Assembly: GCA_024500155.1 (NCBI GenBank)
Contig: CM044862.1
Span: 27,989,501 to 28,053,500, forward strand
Source: Chenopodium formosanum
Taxonomy: Eukaryota > Streptophyta > Magnoliopsida > Caryophyllales > Amaranthaceae
Length of the DNA stretch: 64,000 nt
Direction: 5' to 3'
Part shown: positions 31,552-41,284 of the stretch, one piece after another
How positions within the stretch are numbered: the stretch's first letter is position 1
Layout: each line of letters opens with the position of its first letter
The notes under the pieces: generated by a model
What the model was told of the DNA's origin: nothing
Database searches by the model: none
What the model saw: the letters and a program-made list of their open reading frames with translations, nothing else
Program-made: the position numbers and the translations under genes

Positions 31552-32771
31552 ACATATCTCCTTGAAGCCTTAGATGGCCGTTCTATTCCTCGAACATGAA
31601 ATATGAACAACTTGAAAAAATATTTTGTTTAAAGCTTACTTAGCAGCAAAATTTTTTATCAGTCTTTATGACTAAGTAATTTAACTAAGCCTTCATGGCC
31701 GAATGATGTAATTAAGTCGAACGACCACCATTAATGTTAAAATTTTAACAAATGTTAATGAAAAGTCAAGCATTGTTGTATTGTTTTTAATTGTTTTCCA
31801 TAATTATAACGAGATGAAAGTGGCGAAGGAAATTGAAAACATGGTGGCCCAAAGATATGCTGGTCGGCCACCACAAAAATAAGCCTAGCGGCCGCTTGAA
31901 AAAAGAAACCAATGTTGCTCCAACATGGCAACACGGTTTTCCCAAATTTAGGCATGAACTGTGGGTCGAGTAGGACCTCAATGAGAGTCTAATATAATAT
32001 ATTGGCTCGGCCACACTAAATTGAACAATGATTAGCATCGGCCGAGTGAAAGCCCAAACAGTAGATACTCGGCCACCAGTCATGTGTTTGCAGAGTAGAA
32101 TGTTAAGAAAGGGCATCCTTAGCCAAATCACTCAGCCACGCCCTAATAAAATGCCGACTACTATATGTAGCAAGGGCATACTTTTATCATCCACTCGGCC
32201 AATAAGCCTTAGGGCCAGTCTAACCGTTCGACCCCATCGATACAAATAGTAGACCAAAAGGGAAATATTTCCCTAGGCGAACGAGCCCAATGAATGGAAA
32301 TTAACAAGTTGAGACCATACTTGGAATTTCTTTGGTCCGTCTGAGCAATAGCTTCAACGAACGACTCAACCAAAGCCAGCAAAGGTTGTATACTCTAAAA
32401 ATTGATTCGACGTTCACCTAGTCAAAGGGCAATCATTATATATCATTTGATTAAATTACTTGTAGTCATACCCTTCAAGGTATAAATCTACTAAGTTAAT
32501 CAAACCAATCGAAAATTGGACTAGGAAAACGCCGAATAAAGGGGCATACTTCCAGTACTTGTACGAATAAGCACTAAGCATATAAAAAATATATGTATAT
32601 GATATGCATAACAAAAAATTGCTAAGTACAGAAATACAAAAAACCACTCAAAAGGAGGCAAAATAACATAAATAAAAACCGCTTAGAAGGCGGCAAGATC
32701 CTTACATCGATCGCTCAAAACAAGCGGCAAATAAAAAATTGTTCCTAGATTACAAAAATAAAATAAAATTG
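31552..32771 (+). other. Tat 3' untranslated region, TCGGCC-rich
   Basis: No reading frame. From about 31690 to 32210 the hexamer TCGGCC/GGCCGA recurs many times in both orientations, often inside CTCGGCCAC. 32420-32770 is AT-rich and shows nothing recognisable. Confidence 0.55.
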
Positions 32772-33888
32772 TTAAAGACAAAAGCTTAATGCAAGCTGCA
32801 GAAGAGTCTCCTCACTTGGCCGCGTCATTGCCCCCATCATCTGAATTGGTCGCCTCAGCATTGGCTGCCTCGGCATCGGCCGCATTGTTAGCAAGGGGTC
32901 CCCGTCCTCGGCTGCCTCTTCATCGTCGCCCTTGGTCTCATTATCATTGTAGCCAGGAGTTTCGATAAAGGGAGAGAAGGGTATACCGACAACCTCGCAC
33001 TCTTCCTTCATGGTAAGGAAGTGTAGCCTCGCACTCTTGAGGCGAGTGATTGTTGACTGCTCATGTGGACAACATCAGCTGGAGGAATGGGCTTTGGAGC
33101 ACTTAGCTAATTTTTCAGCTCTTCTACTTCTTTCCTTATATGCTCGGCCTCCTGGTTGCTCTTGTCCGTATCTTTAAGAGCTGCATTAAAGGCTTTCTGG
33201 TTTGTCTCCAGGCCAACTCGGTCCTCAAGTGGTCCGAGGCCTCGGCTGCCACTTATTTGCTAGCTGCCAGAGCGACGACATTATCCCTCTCCTTTGTGAG
33301 AGCCTCGTTTGCCAACCTCTCCAGCTGAAGGGCATCACCCATTTTGACGAGGTCCTTAGTTTGCCGAGTAGTTTTCGCGGACAGGGCATTCATCGCTGTT
33401 TGATGGCGTGCCTTCTCTATGGCCAGCAGGCCAGTGTTCTCATCCTGCAGCTTATGGAGATCCGCTTAGGCCGACTCGAGCTCGCGTCTCTACCTCGGAC
33501 ACCAGTCCTGGAAGGCAAAGAGCCTAAGGAGAAGCTGCGGACGAACAGGAAAAATTTGTAAAAGAAACAAAATAAGAAAATTTTGGCTAAGTGATTAGCG
33601 TAAGAACTAGAAGACTATCTCAACGTAGCTGTTGATCATTAGACTAAGGTGACCATCATGGATATCTCGTTATTTGTCCACAGTCTTGGGCGGGACGATC
33701 TTTTGAATAGTGTCCCGGATAGTCTTGGGTTCGGCCCCAATTAAGGAAGAACCAAGGGGACGAACGTCTAAATCCTAAGAAATTTCTAAAAATTAAAAAC
33801 AAGTTAGAACTCTGAAGAAAAGAGAAAGTCAAAGAGGAAAAGACAAAGAAGTATGAGTACCTTATGAGAGATTTTCAAAGCGCTGAAG
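32772..33888 (-). pseudogene. Tat antisense ORF, C-terminal part
   Basis: The minus strand, opposite to pol, translates through a coiled-coil-like stretch (HKLQDENTGLLAIEKARHQT, then NALSAKTTRQTKDLVKM and RLANEALTKERDNVVALAAS) at about 33520-33250. It ends in an acidic tail (KGDDEEAAEDGD) at 33011-32772. Frameshifts and stops are present. Tat elements such as Grande1-type relatives carry an antisense ORF between pol and the 3' LTR. Copia B splits this one, and its N-terminal part is at 41285-43500. Confidence 0.65.
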
Positions 33889-35296
33889 TGTTGGGGTTTG
33901 GTAAGTCCAACTTACCGCAGAAACGACCTCGGCCTAAAGAACCACTCGCAATAAATAAAAACGTGAAGCAAAAACATAAAAAATAAACATAAAAGGGTAA
34001 AATTGTAATTTCACCTTTGACGCATGCTTCGCCCACAAAGACAGGCTCTTACTTAAAAGCTTTAGCCACGCTCACACCACAGCCTCCAACGGTATCCAGA
34101 CACAAAGGATAAACACCAAATTTTTAGGTCCGCTACCTTGGAGTTAGCAAGTTCCGACCAAAACCCGAGTGATTAAATGAGTTCAAAGGTTCTCACAATG
34201 GTGATGCCTTTTTCATCTCTTACTCAAGTGATTTTCCCAATACCCCAACTTGGGTATTCATAGGGTAAACAAGAGAGTGAAAAAGCTCTCCCATCAATGT
34301 GGGAGAATTTGAATATTCTATTTTATTTTAAAGCTAAAACAAAATAAATAATCAAACTAGTAATAAATCAGCAAGTGGCAAGCTCATGAGAGAGGTTAGG
34401 TGAGGACCATTTGGAGGAGGGGGGGGACCAAACTTGCTCCCCACTCCCTCTCCCAAAACCGCCACCTCATGCATCAAGCTACACCTCATAATGCTCCACA
34501 TGGCACCACACTTGGGCACCAAGGCAACCCAAGGTGGGCTGCCATGTGCTGTTGCCAGCAGGCCCAGCACAAGCGTGCGGGATACTTTGCGCTGATGGCC
34601 CAGCACTGCTTGTGCGGGCTGGTTGGCGCTACTGGCCTAGCACGCCCAACACTTGCTTGTGTGGTTTGTTTGGCGTTGCTGGCCTAGCACGCCCAGTACT
34701 TGCTTGTGTGGGCTGCTTGGCGCACTCGACCAGCAAGCCGCACATTAATGATGCAGGCTGCTAGATGAATGCCTCGCACCTTGCGCGCGTTGGCCCAGCA
34801 TATCTAGCATACTGTGGTAGCAATTGGCGCTAGCACGCACCAGCTAGCCTAGGCTTGGCTTGGTGCGCATGCTAGCCACCAGGTATACCAAATGCCCCTA
34901 GCACTCAGTTTGCTCGGGGGATTTCAATGATTGTATTTTGGTCTTGTTGATTTATTTTTTTTGTGTCTCGTAATTTAATATTTTGACTTGACTTCCGACG
35001 CACTGTTTTGACGCTTTAAGCTCGAATTTCCGACGTCTAAATATTTAATACTCAGGCGACGGATTAATTTATTCCGAATTAATTCGTCGAGTCGATTTTT
35101 ATATTTGCTAGGGTGTGACTCAAAGGGTTCATTCAAGATTAAGCTGTAATATGAATTATACATTAATATTACTCATCGGAAGCGGCCTCCACCCAAGCAT
35201 TCCGATCACTTGACCTTGCTGAATATATTAGCTTTCTAATAATTCTAAACCCGTTATCAGAATAATACACTTGTTCTAAGGACACCATTCCTTTCA
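33889..35296 (-). repeat. 3' LTR of copia B
   Basis: 1408 bp from TGTTGGGGTTTGGTAAGTCC to CACCATTCCTTTCA. It has about three 47-bp GC-rich minisatellite units (34560-34730), against four in the 5' LTR. It is preceded on the minus strand by the PPT at 35297-35309. Confidence 0.88.
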
Positions 35297-35309
35297 ATCT
35301 CCCACTTGT
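35297..35309 (-). promoter_or_regulatory. Polypurine tract of copia B
   Basis: The minus strand reads ACAAGTGGGAGAT beside the LTR start TGAAAGG, identical to that of copy A. Confidence 0.8.
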
Positions 35310-35375
35310 TCTTCTGGACACGTGTGCATTTAGTGTACAACCTTTTTCCTATGTCGCTTAATGTCTCTTCACGAA

Positions 35376-35930
35376 CTATAAGGTAAGATTATTATGCCCC
35401 TTGTTTATCATGAGCATATCATGCTTCCCCTCATCCTTGAGCGTTTGCTCTGCTTGCATTAACATACCATGAAGCTCAATGAGGGTTTTTTCCATGTTGT
35501 GCATGTTATAGTTCATCTTGAAATGATCATAGCCTTTGTGCATCAAGTGGAGAATGATGTCAATTGCCATCTCGGTTGAATACCCTACATCAAGCCTTCT
35601 CAAAACAGTCCTATCATTTTGAGTACATGTGGGCTGACTGGCTCTTCTTTCTTGAGCTTGCTCTTAAGGATCTGCCTGTGGGTTTTAAACCTTTCGGTTC
35701 GGGCCTGCTCTTGAAAAATATTCTGCAATTCAAAAATGATCTAAAACCTGTCTCCTTCTCAAAGAAAGTCTTTTGAAGCTTTGGAGATATTGTGGCCAAC
35801 ATGATGCATTTGACATCTCGATTGGCACTTTGCCATCGATTTAGGGAAACCTGAGTCACCTTCTCATCGGGAGCCTCGGGCATTTCCTCATCAAGGACAT
35901 ATTCCTTTTGCTCTTGCATGGTAATAATTC
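35376..35930 (-). pseudogene. Copia B gag, C-terminal part
   Basis: Minus-strand frames contain QEQKEYVLDEEMPEAPDEK, RWQSANRDVKCIMLATISPK (35919-35614) and MAIDIILHLMHKGYDHFKMN, then a further stretch ending MLMINKGH (35603-35376). They are the same gag as in copy A with a frameshift between the two blocks. Just beyond 35400 the sequence jumps to the 3' non-coding end of the element, so no pol follows. Confidence 0.78.
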
Positions 35931-36400
35931 CACTACGTGAAAAAATTAAATTGGCACCGGTTAAAACCTGGCAAAAAGCACCGATTTAAACTGGTGCCAA
36001 TGTGGCGGGTGCCAATAAGTGCTTTTCAAAGGCACCGGTTCAAACCGGTGCCAAAACTCGAAATTGGCACCGGTTAAATTAACCGGTGCCAAAAAACCCC
36101 AAAAAAATTTAATTCACTATTTTTGGCACCGGTTAACCGGTGCCAAAAATTCCAAATAATTATTATTTTTTTAAAATTAAAAATAAAATAAACTAGAATT
36201 AAATGAGAATACAAAATATAAATCGAACATCACAATCAATATAATTCAATCTGTTCAATATATATATAAAAAAAAAATTACATTATAGATCAATAAAAAA
36301 AATTACAATGTTTAAACAAAAATAAAAAAATTATAACATATAAATAAAAAGAAAAAATTACAATATAAATCACAAAAAAAAAAAAAATCACAATACAAAT
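35931..36400. mobile_element. CACTA-like insert in copia B gag
   Basis: Starts CACTACGTGAAAAAATT and has GGCACCGG/CCGGTGCC inverted motifs at 35952-36150, including one GGCACCGGTTAA...TTAACCGGTGCC hairpin missing from copy A. Then comes an A-rich repeat-built right half. It occupies exactly the same gag position as 5264-5699, so both descend from one insertion event. Confidence 0.65.
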
Positions 36401-36501
36401 CGCAAGTTCCTTTGCCAATCAAGAAAATTTGGCCCATTCAACTTCTCCTTGTCGAGAATTGAGCGTAACGAGAATTGGTTGTTTGAGTTATTTGAAGACA
36501 T
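36401..36501 (-). pseudogene. Copia B gag, N-terminal part with start codon
   Basis: ATG at 36501-36499 (minus) opens the same MSSNNSNNQFSLRSILDKE frame as in copy A and ends at the CACTA-like insert. TTTCTATTGTAG|AATC precedes the ATG, again resembling a splice acceptor. Confidence 0.75.
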
Positions 36502-37067
36502 GATTCTACAATAGAAAGAATTTTAATGAAAAACCATTCATGAAATTTAAATAAGATTGAATTCATGCATTTTAATCAAACTTATTTAAAACGTCTTATT
36601 CACACATTTAAAGTTGTCCCCAATTTGGTGAGAATAAGTCGATTCTAAGATCCGAAGAAACAAAGAGTGGTTAAGCATGCTTTGGCTTGTCTTAACACTC
36701 AATCTCTTAAGATAAGTAATGCTTTGCTAATGGCTCCAAGCCACTCTTGGTTGAATAAATCGTCGTATCTAATGCTCTCTCAATAATTCATTCACTTTGC
36801 CACGACATGTTAGGACTCCATCAGTCATATTGTTGAGTACAACAAAAACCAACTTGCATACCCGGTATGCCTTACTTCCTAGAAGTGGTAGTGATTCCTC
36901 GCTTTGGCGTAGCCCATCACGACCTTCGTTTGGACAGTAAGTGTTGTTTTGGAATGACAAGTTTTTACTCAATATTTAGGGACCTAGGGTTTCTATGCTG
37001 GTTGATTTAAGTGAACTTAATTAATCATCACAACATTCGAAATCCTAAACATGAATCTAACTTATAA

Positions 37068-37068
<1 letters not shown>

Positions 37069-37141
<73 letters not shown>
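37069..37141. repeat. (AT)n microsatellite
   Basis: About 36 perfect AT units in the copia B leader. Copy A has only a few AT units at the matching place (6369-6380), so the expansion occurred in copy B. Confidence 0.95.
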
Positions 37142-37144
<3 letters not shown>

Positions 37145-39038
37145 AAAAACATAAATATAGATACATTTGGCAACTAGCATGACCCCGTGAGATCTTCAAA
37201 TCTTCGAAAGGTCTTCATTTGCAACTTCATGGCTACGTCTTCCAAGAAACTCCATCTTCAAGACTTGACCATAATTAAATGCGACTACTAGTATCTATGA
37301 TTAGGACTAATCTAAATATTAAGGTACAAAAATACTCAACGGTACGCAGACCAAAAATACATCACGGATCACAGTCTGTATTTTATATCCTAATCGGGTC
37401 CCACTAGTTGCCATTTCATAAAACCTGTGAGAGAATATACATTCCATTCATCCATTCACTATTTGTGAATGGCCCATGCATTTTACAACGGTAAACAAGT
37501 AACAATGCAAATAAAACACTCGTGAACTAGTAACTAATCTAGGTGGTAAATCCAATTAACGCGCTTAATTAAAACTAGTCAAAGTTATTTTAACCGATTA
37601 TGTAAATAAGCGCAATTTAATATTTGAAGCTCCCATTAAATTCCGCATCCAACTAAATTAATCCAATTAATTAAGCAGGTTATTCACCAAAAAAAATTTC
37701 AATTATATTTTGCCAATGCCGCTCAAAACCGAGGCCTAGCCTCTAAAAATTTATTAAAATAATTGAAACAAATTAGATTTATAAAATAATTAAAACGACA
37801 ATTTTTAAGCAAAATTACGTAGTCTAAAGTGTCTAAGTGCCTTGCACTAAGACACGGAGTGCTCACATTTCGCACAACCGTGAGACGCTCAATGAACGTG
37901 GGAGTGGGCCCGATGTCGCTAAGCGTTACACAGCCCACATTAGCAAACTTTCACACATAAAAAACGTGGCCCTCGATAGCCTTGTTGAACGAATTCACTG
38001 CACTACATTGTTTCGCGAGCAACGTTTACGCATACCCCTAATTACATAATACATGCACCAAGTTTAAACGATGCACCATGTGCTCGTGCCCCGCATCACC
38101 GCGCCACAGCAGCCCCAATTGCATGCAACATAGCACACATGCACGCACGCACATGGTAGCGTGCTGCTGTACTGCGATGCGCGTGCGACCGCGCTCACCA
38201 GCCACACAATGGCTGCACGCACAGGTCATGGCAGCCCCCTTGGCAGCCACATGCGAGCTGCTATGCAACCCGGCTAGCCAAGGGTGTTCATGCCTTATTT
38301 TGCATGCCATTAGCCTCGGGATTTGATAAAAAAAAAAAAAGATTTTTGTGTGACTTTCGAAATTATTTCTAAATTAATTTTAGAACTAATTTTAATGTGC
38401 AAAATTAAAATTTAAATAATTCTAACTCAAATAAAATTTTTAAAGTGCATGCAACCAAAATAATTCCCAAGAATCATTCTTTAATTAAATTGGTTTAACT
38501 TGGTGCAATAAAAATAATAGGGCAAATACTCACTATTAATTTAATTAATTTAAATTAACTTTTAGTTTTGACAAAATAAGAGAAAGTTGGAAAAATTAAC
38601 ATAAACTCAATAAAAATTCCAACTTTAATACTTGTGAATCCTTGAAAAATTATATCTTCCAATATGAAGATAAACAATTTTTCTATCACAAAGTTTAAAC
38701 TTTATGATTCCAATCAACTAAAAAATGATTAAATCAATAAAATTTAACAAAAATTCATGGAATTTAGTAATATAAAGTTTCAATCACTTAACTTAATTAA
38801 AGATTGAATCTTTAATACTTGGAAGCCTCAAAGAACAACAATTTCACACTTAATGCAATTAGTTTGCAATTATGTGAAAAATAAAACCAAGCATTCAAGC
38901 ACAAATTACTACAAAGTAACCATGCTTAAAGATGTTTAAAATTACATATAAAATATGTATTGAACCAATTACATAACCATCATAAAAATGCAATTAATTT
39001 TCAAGGTTAGAAAGACTTAAAAATTTTCGTAAAAACAA

Positions 39039-39533
39039 GGTTAATTTCAAAATTACCACCCAAAAATGTAACCGTTTTCGAACTAACCACCCGTTTAATT
39101 TTTTATTTTAAATTACCACCCCTTAAATTAGATAAATGCTCAGTTTACCACCCATTTAGAAAATCCGATGGATTCTCCGTCTGTAGGCCCCACCTAACAC
39201 TTGTTTAAACCATTTTGACTTATTTTTCCCCGATTTTTCTCTTTAAAAACGCTCTCTATACTTTAATTCACATTTCCATTCCCAAATTCAACCAAATTTC
39301 AAAGAGAAAAAATGTGAATTGAAGTTAGGAGAGTGTTTTTAAAGAGAAAAATTATGGAAAAAAATTAGTCAAAAGGGTTAAAATAAGTGTTAGGTGGGGC
39401 CCACATACGAAAAATCCATCGAATTTTTGAAATGGGTGGTAATCTAAGCATTTATTTAATTTAAGGGGTGGTAATTTAAAATAAAAAATTTAATGGGTGG
39501 TTACTTTTTTAGGTGGTAATTTAAAAAAATTTC
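39039..39533. mobile_element. Foldback MULE-type MITE in copia B leader
   Basis: 495 bp with long inverted arms. The left arm has GGTTAATTTCAAAATTACC, then repeated TTACCACCC motifs and 'gtaggccccacctaacactt'. The right arm has the inverse 'aagtgttaggtggggcccac' and GGTGGTAATTT motifs. The 9-bp duplication TAAAAACAA flanks it (39030-39038 and 39534-39542). Copy C lacks it at the homologous place (about 52200), giving an empty-site comparison. Confidence 0.88.
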
Positions 39534-39799
39534 TAAAAACAAAAAATCCCACGAAAATAGCATTTCTGGTCGTTTTTTGGCTAAAAACTACACGCTGAAA
39601 GATAAAACCATTTCCAACACACTTTGTCCACCCAAAAATTCACTATTTTTGAGTCGAAATCTGGGTTTGGGGCTGAAGGTAACTTAAGTACGAGGTTAAA
39701 ATATATAATACGAGCTACTAATCTAATAAGCAACTTAAACCGGAAAAATAAGCCATAAAAATCACCTTGACAAAATAGTATGATTTAAAAAATAAACGA

Positions 39800-39817
39800 G
39801 CATGGCTCCGATATTGC
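39800..39817 (-). promoter_or_regulatory. Primer-binding site of copia B
   Basis: The minus strand reads GCAATATCGGAGCCATGC after the LTR end, a mutated form of the TGGTATCAGAGCC-type initiator tRNA-Met site. Copy C has GCGGTATCGGATCC here. Confidence 0.6.
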
Positions 39818-41284
39818 TGTTGGGGGTTTGGTAAGTCCAACTTACCGCGGAAACGACCCCGACCCAAAGAACCACTTGCAATTAATAAAACCATAAAGCA
39901 AAAACGTAACAAATAAACATAAAAGGGTAGAATCGTAATTTTACTTTTGACGCGTGCTTCTCCCTCAAAGACGGGTTCTTACTTGAAAGCTTTAGCCCTG
40001 CTCACACGAGAGCCTCCAACGGTATCCACCCACAAAGGATGGACATCGACTTATTAGGTCCGCTACCTTGGAGTCAGCAAGGTCCGATCAAAACCCAAGT
40101 GATTAAATGAGTTCAAATGTTTTCACAATGGTGATGCCTTTCTCAACTCTAACTCAAGTTATTTTCCCAATACCCTAACTTGGGTACTTATAGGGAAAAC
40201 AAGATAGTAAAAAATCTCTCCCATCAATGTGGGAGAATTTGATTTTTCCATTTTATTTTAAAGCCAAAATAAAATAAATAATCAAAATAGTAATAAAGGA
40301 ACAAGTGGCAAGATCGTGAGAGAGGTTAGGTGAGGACCATTAGGAGGAGAGGGGACCAAACTTGCTCCCCACTCCATCTCCAAAAATCGCCACCTCATGC
40401 ATCAAGCTACCCCTCACAATGCTCCACATGGTACTACAGTTGGGCACCAAGGCAACCCAAGGTGGGATCCCATGTGCGGCTGCCAGAAGGCCCAACACAT
40501 GCGTGCGGGCTGCTTGACGCTGCTGGCCTAGCACGCCAAGCAATGTTTGTGCGGGCTGCTTGGCGCTGCTGGCCCAGCACGCCCAACACTGTTTGTGTGG
40601 GCTGCTTGACGTTGCTGGCCTAGCACGCCCTGCACTTGCTTGTGAGGGCTCCTTGGCGCTGCTGGCCTAGCACGCCCAACACTTGCTTGTGCGGGCTTCT
40701 TGGCGCACTCGGCCAGCAATCTGTGCATCAATGATGCGGGTTGCTAGCTAAGTGCCTTGTACCTTGCACGCGTTGGCCCAGCATAGCTAGCATGCTGTGC
40801 TAGCATTGGTGCGCTAGCACGCACCAGCCAGCCTAGGCTCAACTTTGTGCACATGCTAGCCACCATGGTATACCAAATGTCCCTAGTACTCAGTTTGCTC
40901 GGGGCATTCCGATGCTAGGGGTATTTTGGTCTTGTTGATTTATTATTTTCGTGTCTCGTGGTTTATTATTTTGACTTGACTTCTAATGCTGGTTTCGACG
41001 CTTTAAGCTCGATTTTTCCGACGTCTAAATATTTAATACTCAGGCGACGAATTAATTTCTTCTGAATTAATTTGTCGAGTCAATTCGTATATTTTCTAGG
41101 GTGTGACCCGAAGGGTTCAGTCAAGATTAAGCTGTAATATTACTTATACCTTAATATTATTGATCGGAAGCAGCCTCCACCCAGACATTTCTATCACTTG
41201 AGCTTGCTGAATATATTATCTTTCTAATAATTCTGAACCCGCTATCAGAATAAAACACTTGTTCGAAGGACACCATTCCTTTCA
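39818..41284 (-). repeat. 5' LTR of copia B
   Basis: 1467 bp, TGTTGGGGGTTTGG...CCATTCCTTTCA. About 59 bp longer than the 3' LTR, mostly through one extra 47-bp minisatellite unit (40490-40710). Confidence 0.88.

Larger units (their letters stand above)
36502..39799 (-). other. Long non-coding leader of copia B
   Basis: About 3.3 kb between PBS and gag, with no credible protein. It contains an (AT)n microsatellite (37069-37141), a CA/GC-rich patch (38050-38320) and a MITE (39039-39533). 36600-36800 is the best-conserved part across copies A, B and C. Confidence 0.75.
33889..41284 (-). mobile_element. Copia element B, pol-deleted
   Basis: Complete from LTR to LTR (33889-35296 and 39818-41284) on the minus strand. 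It is flanked by TGAAG (33884-33888) and TGACG (41285-41289), a target duplication with one mismatch. The interior has only the PPT, about 80 bp of 3' sequence, part of gag split by a CACTA-like insert, and a 3.3-kb leader. A deletion joining about 35394 removes the equivalent of 797-4730 of copy A: protease, integrase, RT and RNase H. It is inserted in the Tat antisense ORF. Confidence 0.9.
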
